The notes below the pieces were generated by a model that did not search any database, was not told the origin of the DNA, and saw nothing but the letters and a program-made list of their open reading frames with translations. This document shows positions 55,101 through 63,697 of a stretch of 64,000 nucleotides of DNA, piece after piece; position 1 is the stretch's first letter, and every line of letters starts with the position of its first letter. This DNA comes from Acidobacteriota bacterium. Lineage in GTDB: Bacteria > Acidobacteriota > Terriglobia > Acidiferrales > UBA7541. The stretch spans positions 64,664 through 128,663 of the forward strand of contig QHYI01000118.1 of NCBI GenBank assembly GCA_003223245.1, read 5' to 3'. Made by a program: the position numbers and the translations under genes.

Positions 55101-55379
55101 GAGTCTCCCGCCGAGGCCCAACCAGGCAGATCACTGTTGGTGACGTTCCGGAACGAGTCACCATTGCCGGAAGGAGCTTTTCGAATCGTTCGACTGGAAT
55201 TCGTGACGCCCGAGGGCAGACCCTACGAGCTTTACGCGCGAAATGTGCGCGTTGAATCCACACCTCATCTGGAGCGTTTCCATCTTGCTTACAGTGACCC
55301 CAAAGGGCGCTGGAACATAAACTCTCACGACCTTATGACTGGCCAAGTCGCGCAAACGGAGTTTACGCTCCAGGCCTAA
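52185..55379 (+). CDS. Tat-exported GH42-like beta-galactosidase-fold protein
   Basis: ATG 52185 follows CGGAGG; the track start (52113) is upstream of the signal. 1064 residues with a twin-arginine signal (RSRRSFLQAALAAPIAGM). Order: Ig-like N-terminus (about 40-130), a TIM-barrel region with PLFYNIADELGQGDQIRPND and PYNIGNNVEVIRSLNRDV, then a beta-galactosidase trimerisation-like domain (YRMLILPQSLAMSAREVEQIRQ, GGVLIADCR) and a C-terminal beta-domain. The DEL glutamate is a candidate acid/base, but the nucleophile cannot be assigned with confidence. It may act on glycans reaching the periplasm. Confidence 0.85.
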   Translation: MHHSRLRSRRSFLQAALAAPIAGMVTTYSPLGGRDGASEASSVVARITLDHDLYNCDAVLNGRLYFRLPAAGPVIVRWVDSFGRTVDEFHPPNLGAKVAPLSFSFDLGHGFTYRNWIRIWVNDVEQAEGGQFLLSPSPKPWDDFHAISWAHYPDGFYDLLRQAGVDATIAYREAGEPAIDNNFDFYVEQMAWEVFAIYHKNQPLWRELLNRIELDRNNLDFWIRHPCVNDPKTDEYVKEHLTRFVRLHRDFRPLFYNIADELGQGDQIRPNDFCHSTYCTNKFAEYLRKMYGTTGNVAREWSVTEETRWDDESLRNGSPWATSNLMVNRTTTDQAFDAVAVANLAVKYGGVAGLNKAWGVNFPAPNNEAGGREQWEPLLGLLSETRSVPEFTERALSERLGSIEKANARWGTHTTWVAEQRSTGFKSWSEVAAFLNRFYQELSQVRSTEGWNVSPWCDFRNFMDETFAEAVGRARAVCKAEDPHARCATEGGQAPFAFGWYNYENVVKHVDVIEPYNIGNNVEVIRSLNRDVIMISTHGFQHKPGVPLTEEERLYQKRAPQPIWWGLFHGHRGSIIWDANLPDYRFVDEETGQLTPAALTYADTFQELHKGIAKLIISSRRLHDGIAVHYSQPSMQVHWLLDNLEHARKWMLHSGGDRGSHFTGVRNGWTKLIEDLGLQYEFVGARQIEEGKLTRNEYRMLILPQSLAMSAREVEQIRQFVQAGGVLIADCRAASLNEHGRDLGHGQLDSIFGIKHVKGQVKGRAVTGIENYGALRLQGRKLDLIVGEESLGTTTGKPLAQSGQVPLVVVNEFGQGKALFLNVEVASYPYHRLTPTSRTSLPEIMEQIFGLAGIELPVRVLDATGNRLPGMEVVRFANGAYEHVAIFRNPQFDDGGWGGLPTQPEREWAGAIDNSLLEKEVLVTVAWSAAMATYDIRGRRDLGTAAKMQMTLDPWSPLVLTRAPQPIPKLRVESPAEAQPGRSLLVTFRNESPLPEGAFRIVRLEFVTPEGRPYELYARNVRVESTPHLERFHLAYSDPKGRWNINSHDLMTGQVAQTEFTLQA

Positions 55380-55567
55380 CTTGAATGCCTCGATGGTTGG
55401 CAATGCCAGTCTGGCTCACCCTTGTCTTCCTTGGGTCGGCACGTCTCTCCTTCAACGGCAAATACACTCAAGCCCTTCTCTTCCTACGCCTCTTGAGCCG
55501 GTTAGCTTCGGTTACCCAAGGCGATCCGACTTTTTGCACAGCACCCGACACGGTGCGATTAGATCGC

Positions 55568-55597
55568 TTGACAAGGCATTTTGAATGGTGGTATCGA
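55568..55597 (+). promoter_or_regulatory. Possible promoter of TonB receptor 2
   Basis: TTGACA (55568-55573), 18 bases, TATCGA (55592-55597). The -10 is weak and the spacing slightly long. It lies 69 bases before the ATG of the receptor. Confidence 0.35.
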
Positions 55598-55665
55598 GCA
55601 AACGCAGAGGGTGGCCTCAATGCTCTAACTTGCCGCGCGCTCCTGTGTCGGCTGCGGAGGTAAAC

Positions 55666-58600
55666 ATGGAATCTTGTGTACTTGGTCTGCGCAGAGTTCG
55701 TAATGCGATGTGTTTTGGATTGATCGCTTTGACAGCGCTGGCACTAACGGCCTTACCAGCAGTCGCACAGACAGGTGCCGGAACCGTGTCAGGTGAAGTG
55801 CGCGACAGTTCGCAGGGTCTCGTATCCGGAGCTAAGGTGACGATCACGAACACCGAGACCGGAATTTCGAGGCAGGTCATGACCTCCCAAGAGGGCCTGT
55901 ATTCCTTCCCCGCTTTGCCGATTGGTCCATACCGGCTGACTGTGGAGAAGGAGGGCTTTGACACTTGGGCGGGGACCTTGACGCTGTTCGTGGGTCAGAG
56001 TGCGACGGTCAACACGGTGTTGCGGCCTGGAAGTGTGAGAAGCGTTGTCGAGGTTACCGGTGCTGCGGCGCCCATTGAGACCACGAGTGGCGTGATCGGC
56101 GATGTGCGAGAGTCGAGCCAAATCCGGGACCTCCCCTTGAACGGTCGCGATGTCGGCTTGCTTTTTGACCTGACCGCAGGCGTGGAGAGCGGCTCGGGTG
56201 GCGCCCGGGTCAATGGGATGAAAGTGGGATCACTGGATATCAATCTGGACGGCGTCACACAGGTCGACCGCTTCGGCGGCGGCATCGTCCGCGTGCGGCC
56301 GGGGATTGAAACTGTCCAGGAGTTTCGAATTGAAACCGTAGGGTCGGACGCTAGCTTCGCCCAGCCGGCCACCGTGATAATGGCTACGCGCAGCGGCACC
56401 AACCAACTACACGGTGCTGTTTATGAATATAACCGCGACAATACGGTGGTCGCTCCCACGCGCTTGCGGTCCGACCCTCTGAATGTGCAAGTGCCCTTGC
56501 TGATCCGCAATGAGTTCGGTGGGTACGTTGGTGGTCCTGTTGTGATCCCGCATCTGTACTACGGGCGCGACAAGACGTTCTGGCTTTTTGACTATGAAGG
56601 CTTGCGGGACCATGAGCGCAGCACGCCCTTCTTCCCCTTCGTCCCTACCCCAGCCATGTGGAATGGGGATTTAAGCAATGCCATCGACTTCTCCAACCCA
56701 TGCGACCCAACCGGACCAAACTGCACTTCGTCCGGATATGCGCCAATCACCATTTATGACCCAAAGACCACAGACCCCAACACCTTCCAGCGGCAACCGT
56801 TTCCTAACAATCAGATTCCGGGACCACTGAACCAGACGGCAAGCGTTTTGAAATCCCTGACCGCTCTTCCAACCAACAACAATAATCCCTTTAACTTCAA
56901 CACTCCCAACTTTACCTCCACCTATCCCAACATTACGCGCACCAACACCTACACCATCAAGGTGGATCAGAACTTTAACGACAAGAACCGACTTTCCGTG
57001 CGCTACACCAAAAGCTGGCTCAATAACGCCATTGAGGGCGGGTATTTCGCCAACCCCATAGATACCTCATCCGGCATGGGAACCAGCGCCAGAGACTACT
57101 ACATCCACAACGTGGACGTGAACTTCACGCGAACCATCTCGCCCGCTTGGCTCAATGAATTGTTGGTCGGCGTGAGCCGCTCCGCCGTCCACTACGGAAC
57201 GAGCGCGGACTCCACTCCCTGGCCTTCCAAGCTCGGGCTGCCCAACCCTTTCGGCGCGACAGGGTGGCCGACGCTGTACACGTGTGAAGCCCCGGATTGC
57301 TCGGCGTTTTTTGGCTGGGACTCGGACAATATACACAATCAGAATCTGACCAGCGAGACGATAGACGACAACGTGACCTGGAACCGCGGCAAGCATACGA
57401 TCCAGTTTGGATTCAGGGGACGCCGAGAGCAGAATAATGTGCGCGAGAACCAGCAAGCCCAAGGTAGTCACGAATGGGACCCGGCTTACACAACCGACTG
57501 GTCAAGTGCTAACCAAGGTCCGGCGGTGGACACGGGCAGCGGGTTCGCCGAGTTGCTGCTAGGCTTGCCCGACTATCTCTCCAATCAGTACAACCGCGGA
57601 TACTTCTACTTTCGTCAGACCCAGCTGGGACTGTATTTCAACGATCGTTTCAAGGTTACGCCGAAGCTGACGCTCAGCCTCGGACTGCGCTGGGACCATT
57701 GGACGCCTTACACCGAAGCGCGACACCGCCTTGTGGTCCCTTACAACCCCGAAACCCCGGGCACGTTCGAGGTGGTTTCACTAGGTAATATAAGCGTGAA
57801 CCAAATCCCGGGAATTCCGCCCGCCGTCCTCACGTCTTGGGCGAATGTGGGGTTAACTTGGGCCACAGCGAACTCCATTGGATACCCCTCCAACCTCTTT
57901 CGGCCGATTCGCCATGACTTTGGTCCCCGCCTGGGCGTTGCCTATCAATTTAAGCACAACACGGTAGTTCGCGGCTCGTATGGCATCTATTACGTAGGGA
58001 TGCCGTTGTCCCTGTTGCTGCAGTCCACACGCAACACTCCGCCGCTCAACCTCCGGTTCTCAAACAACCCGTTCAATAATCCCAATGTTCCCGGCGGTGC
58101 CGCAGGACCCAATTATGGCAATTACCCCTTTATTGTCGCTCCCGCATCCACCGACTACCTCCCCAGCGCCACTGTGGATATTAATACGCCCCAGGGACTG
58201 AACCCCTTTGGAAATGCAGCGACGTACTGGGATCCTCGCGCCTGGGACGACGAGCATCAGCGAACTTGGAACCTAACCGTCGAGCATGAACTGCCCGCGC
58301 AAATAGGATTACGCCTGAGTTATATCGGCACCTATGGCGGAAACCTGGAGCAGCAGTTCTCCATTGATCCTCGCGAGCCGAAGTATAACTACGCTACGCG
58401 TACCGGGCTCACGCCGCCCGGTCAGTCCAACCTTTTGCGGGCGGTGCCACAGTGGGGATTAATCGGCATAAACCATACCGGTTTTTCTCACGACCATTCA
58501 GCCCAATTGGAGCTCCGCCGAAAGTTTGCCAATGGGATGAGCTTCCAGTGGTTCTACACCTATGTGCGTGCCCTCACCACGACCGACCCGGGAGGCTTCA

Positions 58601-59406
58601 GCGATGGAAACACCTCCATCAATGGTGGTGCCGGAAACGGTTCTTTTGGCGGAAGTGGCGGAGCGACCGTGCCAGAGAATATCGAACTGATAGGCGAGCC
58701 AAGCCTTAGCTACAACCAGCGGCGGCGCCTGGTCTACTTCAACAACACCACCATTCCTCCGCATCGGATCACCTTCAACGGCATCTACGAGCTTCCCTTC
58801 GGAAAAGGCAAACGCTTTGGCAGGAACGTTTCGACGCCGTTTAACTATGTGATCGGGGGCTGGCAAGTCGCGGCGATCGGTACTTGGAATAGCGGTCTTT
58901 GGATGGGTGTGAGTCCTAGCTTGGTCCAGACAGGCAACGTACGCGTCTCTGGCGATAAGCGCGCTATCGTGAACATCGCCGGCAGCACCGACCTCTATCG
59001 TCAGTGGTTCGCCGGCGATTTCAACCCCGGGCAGGTAACCGCGGTTAGCGGCACTCTTGCATCGCCTGCCGTTCGGCCAGCCGGCCCGGATTGCAGCGGG
59101 GACTTTGCGGGCAACCTCGCCGTCACGCTGAGCGACGGGACGTGCTACAACGCCCCCTTCGGCGGTCTCTACAACCCCAACCCTCGCGATAACATCATCG
59201 GACCGGGCTCGTGGAATGACGACCTCTCGGCCTACAAACACTTCTGGGTCAGAGAACGGCTGGACATTCGCTTTGCCGCCGACTTTTTCAATGCCTTCAA
59301 CCATCCGAACGACATGCCACCCAACACAGTCAGCGGCTTGCAAGACTTGGGTTTCCAATCGAACAGTCCGCGCGTCCTACAATTCTCGCTGCGCGCCGAA
59401 TTCTAG
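55666..59406 (+). CDS. Oar-like TonB-dependent receptor 2
   Basis: The ATG at 55666 has a GCGGAGG site 5 bases upstream; the track start at 55585 is earlier and not conserved. 1246 residues, exactly as long as receptor 1. Order: signal peptide (LIALTALALTALPAVAQ), a carboxypeptidase-regulatory-like domain (GTVSGEVRDSSQGLVSGAKV), plug with IRDLPLNGRDVGLLFDLTAG, and a beta-barrel rich in asparagine (LPTNNNNPFNFNTPNF). It ends in QFSLRAEF. It probably imports glycan products made by the neighbouring GH42-like, GH20-like and DUF4091 proteins. Confidence 0.93.
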   Translation: MESCVLGLRRVRNAMCFGLIALTALALTALPAVAQTGAGTVSGEVRDSSQGLVSGAKVTITNTETGISRQVMTSQEGLYSFPALPIGPYRLTVEKEGFDTWAGTLTLFVGQSATVNTVLRPGSVRSVVEVTGAAAPIETTSGVIGDVRESSQIRDLPLNGRDVGLLFDLTAGVESGSGGARVNGMKVGSLDINLDGVTQVDRFGGGIVRVRPGIETVQEFRIETVGSDASFAQPATVIMATRSGTNQLHGAVYEYNRDNTVVAPTRLRSDPLNVQVPLLIRNEFGGYVGGPVVIPHLYYGRDKTFWLFDYEGLRDHERSTPFFPFVPTPAMWNGDLSNAIDFSNPCDPTGPNCTSSGYAPITIYDPKTTDPNTFQRQPFPNNQIPGPLNQTASVLKSLTALPTNNNNPFNFNTPNFTSTYPNITRTNTYTIKVDQNFNDKNRLSVRYTKSWLNNAIEGGYFANPIDTSSGMGTSARDYYIHNVDVNFTRTISPAWLNELLVGVSRSAVHYGTSADSTPWPSKLGLPNPFGATGWPTLYTCEAPDCSAFFGWDSDNIHNQNLTSETIDDNVTWNRGKHTIQFGFRGRREQNNVRENQQAQGSHEWDPAYTTDWSSANQGPAVDTGSGFAELLLGLPDYLSNQYNRGYFYFRQTQLGLYFNDRFKVTPKLTLSLGLRWDHWTPYTEARHRLVVPYNPETPGTFEVVSLGNISVNQIPGIPPAVLTSWANVGLTWATANSIGYPSNLFRPIRHDFGPRLGVAYQFKHNTVVRGSYGIYYVGMPLSLLLQSTRNTPPLNLRFSNNPFNNPNVPGGAAGPNYGNYPFIVAPASTDYLPSATVDINTPQGLNPFGNAATYWDPRAWDDEHQRTWNLTVEHELPAQIGLRLSYIGTYGGNLEQQFSIDPREPKYNYATRTGLTPPGQSNLLRAVPQWGLIGINHTGFSHDHSAQLELRRKFANGMSFQWFYTYVRALTTTDPGGFSDGNTSINGGAGNGSFGGSGGATVPENIELIGEPSLSYNQRRRLVYFNNTTIPPHRITFNGIYELPFGKGKRFGRNVSTPFNYVIGGWQVAAIGTWNSGLWMGVSPSLVQTGNVRVSGDKRAIVNIAGSTDLYRQWFAGDFNPGQVTAVSGTLASPAVRPAGPDCSGDFAGNLAVTLSDGTCYNAPFGGLYNPNPRDNIIGPGSWNDDLSAYKHFWVRERLDIRFAADFFNAFNHPNDMPPNTVSGLQDLGFQSNSPRVLQFSLRAEF

Positions 59407-59516
59407 CGTGGGCCAACTCGCAACCTTGCCCTCCTAGGTTCACAGGGCTAACATCGCCCCTGACGGGACGCATGGTCTGTTAGTGGAGAGTTAGGCTGGA
59501 ATGTCGAGGTTTTTTT

Positions 59517-61007
59517 TTGCAAACCCTAGCGCAGCCGAAAGAGAAGTTCGCCTCGAGGCAAACTTGGCGTTCCCCCGAACATTCTCCATACTCAGCGTTG
59601 GCTCACCCGAATCAAATCGCTCGCCTCGTGACCCTGCTCGTTTGCTTGCTCGCGACATTATCGGCATACGCTGCCGGCCAAGCGAGCGCGGACCGGTTTG
59701 AAACGCGGCTGGCGGAAGGGATCAAGCTCCTGGGAGAGGGACGCCTTCTCGAATCGGTAGAAGTCCTCAACGGCGCCAAGCAAAGTGCCCCACAAGACGC
59801 GCGGCCCTATTTCTATTGCGGCATGGCCTTGGCTCAGGCCGGACGAATGCGCGATGCCGCCTCCGAAGTGGGGGAAGCGGCCCACTTGGCGCCCGAGCAA
59901 CTTCATTATCGAATTTTTCAGGCCCACGTGCTCGAGCAACTCAAGCAAGCGGCCGCGGCCCAGGAAGCACTGGCCGGGGTTCAAGACAATACACTTGAGC
60001 ATCTGGATGTGGCTTGGCTGCGATTGCTGGCCGATGTCTACTACCGCCTGCAAATGACCGATCCAGCGCTCAAGATTCTCGATCTCTGGGCCCAGCGCGA
60101 CCCAACGAACGCCCGCATCGACCTGTACAGGGGCCAGGTATACCTGGTGAAAAGCCAGCCGGACATGGCCCTAAGCTGTTTTCGGCGTAGTCTGGAAAAA
60201 TCGAGCGAGAATCCCCAAGCCTATTTCGAGATGGGCAAAATTCTCTACGAAAGGAATCAGCTTCCACCGGCGAAGGAGGCGCTGCGCAGCGCAGTTCGCG
60301 AGGATGCGGATAATCCGGAATACCTTGCAAAACTTGCCTCGGTCTACCTGGCGATGGGTGACGCGGATGCGGCGATTGAATGCCTAAAAGGTGCGGAAAC
60401 GACAGGCCTCAGTGTGCCGACGGCCTATTACACGTTGGCGCGAGCTTACCGCAATAAAGGCGATGCTGCTCGCAGCGCCGCCTACATGGAGAATTTCGAG
60501 CGGGCAACCTCCGCCGAACGCGACCGCGAAGCACGCAAGTTAGAGGTTGCGCGTCCGATCGCCCAGGCTCAAAGGGAGCTGGATCGCGGCAATTCTCAGG
60601 CGGCTCGAATCCTATTTGAGAAAGCCCTCGAGGTTGATCCCAGCCAATGGGAGCCGCACGCCTACATAGCTGAGATGGACCTTAATTCCGGTAACATGAA
60701 AGGGGCCTACCCGCACTTGCAAAAGTTGGAACAAATCGACCCCGATTCCGCCACCGGGAATTTCTTGATAGCACGATACTGGTTCATGAAGATGGATTAT
60801 GATCGGGCTCGATTGTACGCCGAAAAAGTGAAGCTGAGCCGGCCGGCTAATTCCGAAGTCCGGGCTTTATTGGGTGGAATTTACGAAAAGCTCGGTGAAA
60901 AGGACAAGGCGCGCCAGGAGTACGAAGAGGCCGTCCACCTCGCTCCAGGCCGCGCCGATTTGCGCCAGCGCCTTCTCGAGCTCGGCGAAAAACCTCGGTC
61001 CCAGTGA
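59517..61007 (+). CDS. Exported TPR protein of cluster 2
   Basis: 496 residues from a TTG. A hydrophobic segment (ARLVTLLVCLLATLSAYAAG) about 35 residues in suggests export after a longer N-terminus. TPR-like helices follow throughout, for example IDLYRGQVYLVKSQPDMALS and LLGGIYEKLGEKDKARQEYE. An alternative start is ATG 59501, which reads through a run of nine Ts (MSRFFF) and would need a one-base slip to join this frame. It is 110 bases after TonB receptor 2. Confidence 0.7.
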   Translation: MQTLAQPKEKFASRQTWRSPEHSPYSALAHPNQIARLVTLLVCLLATLSAYAAGQASADRFETRLAEGIKLLGEGRLLESVEVLNGAKQSAPQDARPYFYCGMALAQAGRMRDAASEVGEAAHLAPEQLHYRIFQAHVLEQLKQAAAAQEALAGVQDNTLEHLDVAWLRLLADVYYRLQMTDPALKILDLWAQRDPTNARIDLYRGQVYLVKSQPDMALSCFRRSLEKSSENPQAYFEMGKILYERNQLPPAKEALRSAVREDADNPEYLAKLASVYLAMGDADAAIECLKGAETTGLSVPTAYYTLARAYRNKGDAARSAAYMENFERATSAERDREARKLEVARPIAQAQRELDRGNSQAARILFEKALEVDPSQWEPHAYIAEMDLNSGNMKGAYPHLQKLEQIDPDSATGNFLIARYWFMKMDYDRARLYAEKVKLSRPANSEVRALLGGIYEKLGEKDKARQEYEEAVHLAPGRADLRQRLLELGEKPRSQ

Positions 61008-61162
61008 GCCTGCATGATGAACGAGAAATCCTTCTTTCCTCCCGCGATTCTGGATGCTCCCGCGTACCAGGGTCGGGTTAGTACAAGACATTTCAGGCGC
61101 GCTCGGCTCATGCTCGTCTCCATGTGTTGCGCGCTCCTTGAGTTAACGTTCATGAAGGCAGC

Positions 61163-63643
61163 ATGGTCAACGTAACTACAAGGGTCACAAGGTCTATGTC
61201 AAATGCGAGCCGGATCAAGCCTCCGCGGCCGGATATGCCTTCCCAAGGCCGGCTGGCTCCTGGCGTGATAGGATACCAACCTTGTCATCAAACGATGGGG
61301 CTTGAGTCCACGCCGGTCGTCAGCAAGAAATCTCTTTGCCGCGGTTTTGTCCTCCTCACGTGCGCCCTGCTGTTCACCGGGGCGCCAGCCCTCAGTCAGA
61401 CTTCATCCCCACTGGTATCTAAAGGTTATGCCGTTCTGCCTGTTCCGCAAGAGGTGACATTGACGGGTAAGGACTTTGCGTTGGACGGCCACTGGAAGCT
61501 GGAACTCGAAGGAGAGGTAAAGGAGAATGACGTGGCGGTCGAGAGTCTGAAGGGCGGCTTGGCATCGAGGTTCCACCTAAGCTTCGCTGAAACTGGTTCC
61601 AGCCCGTTGGTGTCCGGAGTAATCCAGCTGGATTTAAGGCCGAAATCGGTTTCCATAGGTCAGGCCATTGACAGGAACAGGCCTGCGCTAGCCGAACAGG
61701 CGTACCGCCTGACCCTGAGCCCGAGGAGCTTGAAAATCGCTGCCAACGCTCCTCCCGGACTCTTTTACGGTGCGCAGACTCTCATCCAACTCGTTCGTCC
61801 TCGAGACGGTCGTCTCTGGCTTCCCGAAGGCGAGATAGTAGACTGGCCTGATGTTGAACTGCGCGTCATATATTGGGACGACGCCCATCATCTCGAGCAC
61901 CTTGAAATACTGAAGCGCGCTGTGCAGGAGGCTGCGTTTTTTAAGATTAACGGTTTCGCCATCAAGCTTGAGGGGCACTTTCAGTACAAGAGCGCCCCGG
62001 CCATCGTTGAACCTTATGCGCTGGCGCGCTCCGAGCTACAAGAGCTCACTGACTTTGCGCTGCACTTTCACGTGCAGCTTATTCCCTACCTGGACGCGCC
62101 GGCGCACGTCGCCTTCATTCTGAAGCACCCACAATATGCCCCGCTTCGGGCCTTCCCCAGCAGCAATTACGAATTCTGTGTAACAAATCCAGAAATCTAC
62201 AAGCTGCTGTTCGGCATGTATGACGATCTCCTGGAAGCTACGAAGGGAAGCAAGTATTTCGTGCTATCTACTGATGAGCCGTATTACGTTGGCTTAGCTG
62301 CTAACTCCCAATGTGACGAAGTGACGCGGGCGCACACACTCGGGTCCGTCGGAAGACTACTGGCGGAATTCATCACCAAGGCCGCTGACTATCTCCACGA
62401 CCGTGGTCGCACGGTCTGGTTCTGGGGGGAATACCCTCTGAAATCGGAGGAGATTAGCGCACTTCCGACTCATCTGGTCAACGGTGAGGTCGATGGTCCC
62501 GAATTTGATTCTGCCTTCAAGAAGCACGGAATCCGTCAGCTCGTTTATACCTCGACCCAGGGCGAGGAGCCGCTGTTCCCTAATTATTACATCCTGCCTT
62601 CGACTCGCCGTCTGCACGTGAAGTCCGTTAGCAACGGGCGTGTTACCGATATGTTCAACCTCCTATCGTTTACCCCGGCGCGCCAAAACGCCGATTTAAT
62701 GGGAGCTTTCGTGGCCGGATGGGCCGACGCCGGCCTGCACCCTGAAACATTTTGGCTGGGATACGCGACAGGCCCTGCCACTGCCTGGCACCCTCGATCG
62801 GCGAGTCCCGCGGAGCTCATGAATTCATTCTACGATTTGTTCTATGGAGCAGGCGCCCAAAACATGGGTCGCCTCTATCAGCTCTTGAGCGAGCAGGCGC
62901 AAATCTGGGATGACACGTGGGAAACCTCGCCTTCGGGCGCCCGAACTCCCATTTGGGGCAACTCGGACAGAATCTTCGATCCGCCAAAACCGGCAAGTGA
63001 CCAAACACTTCCGCCTTTGCCGGTCCCGTCTGCAGTGAACCTGACAATCAGCCCCGATTGGACGCAAGAGAATGCAAGACGTCTTGAGATCGCGGCGACC
63101 GCACTCGCGGAGAACGACGAGTTGCTCGACCTGCTGTATGCCAACCTCAAGACCGTCAACCACAACCAATACAACCTCGAAGTGTTCCTCTCGATCGCAG
63201 GTCTGTGTCGGCAAAACCTTGAGATGATCCTTGAACTAGGTCAAATGAGCGAGCTGCTGAAGGCGGCTCAGAGAGCGGCCAGCCAAGGAAAAGCCAGCGA
63301 GGCACTAGAATCCCTTGATGAAGCGCTCAACACGGCAGCAGGAATTCAGCGGCGGCGCAACCGAGCTCTTCAGGATGCGACGACCACGTGGTATCGGACA
63401 TGGTTTCCGCGGGTCCCAGAGGCGAATGGGCGACGCTATCTCAACCAGGTGGACGACGTGAAGGACCACAGGCCAGTCCGCACCGTCGACATGAGCTACC
63501 TGATCTACCGTGAACTCCTTTATCCTCTGGGTGACTGGGCAGCCAGGACACTTGCAACGAGGAACGAGTATGCACGCGCGCACCAATTGCCCGAGCGTGA
63601 GGGCGGGCTGAACTGGAAGGACACAACAATGGTGGCCAATTAA
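61163..63643 (+). CDS. GH20-like beta-N-acetylhexosaminidase, exported
   Basis: 826 residues from ATG 61163 (GAAGGCAG site). Only from about residue 58 is there a signal-like helix (GFVLLTCALLFTGAPALSQ); ATG 61295 would give a normal signal peptide but lacks a ribosome site. The GH20 N-terminal zincin-like domain (VLPVPQEVTLTGKDF) and catalytic barrel are present, with the Asp371-Glu372 pair in VLSTDEPYYVG that acts in substrate-assisted hydrolysis. The C-terminal 220 residues are helical. It removes beta-linked N-acetylhexosamine from glycans. Confidence 0.85.
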   Translation: MVNVTTRVTRSMSNASRIKPPRPDMPSQGRLAPGVIGYQPCHQTMGLESTPVVSKKSLCRGFVLLTCALLFTGAPALSQTSSPLVSKGYAVLPVPQEVTLTGKDFALDGHWKLELEGEVKENDVAVESLKGGLASRFHLSFAETGSSPLVSGVIQLDLRPKSVSIGQAIDRNRPALAEQAYRLTLSPRSLKIAANAPPGLFYGAQTLIQLVRPRDGRLWLPEGEIVDWPDVELRVIYWDDAHHLEHLEILKRAVQEAAFFKINGFAIKLEGHFQYKSAPAIVEPYALARSELQELTDFALHFHVQLIPYLDAPAHVAFILKHPQYAPLRAFPSSNYEFCVTNPEIYKLLFGMYDDLLEATKGSKYFVLSTDEPYYVGLAANSQCDEVTRAHTLGSVGRLLAEFITKAADYLHDRGRTVWFWGEYPLKSEEISALPTHLVNGEVDGPEFDSAFKKHGIRQLVYTSTQGEEPLFPNYYILPSTRRLHVKSVSNGRVTDMFNLLSFTPARQNADLMGAFVAGWADAGLHPETFWLGYATGPATAWHPRSASPAELMNSFYDLFYGAGAQNMGRLYQLLSEQAQIWDDTWETSPSGARTPIWGNSDRIFDPPKPASDQTLPPLPVPSAVNLTISPDWTQENARRLEIAATALAENDELLDLLYANLKTVNHNQYNLEVFLSIAGLCRQNLEMILELGQMSELLKAAQRAASQGKASEALESLDEALNTAAGIQRRRNRALQDATTTWYRTWFPRVPEANGRRYLNQVDDVKDHRPVRTVDMSYLIYRELLYPLGDWAARTLATRNEYARAHQLPEREGGLNWKDTTMVAN

Positions 63644-63697
63644 CAGCGACTCCAGCCAGGTGTGAACCTCGCTGCAATTTTTCTTGGGAAGAAAGAG

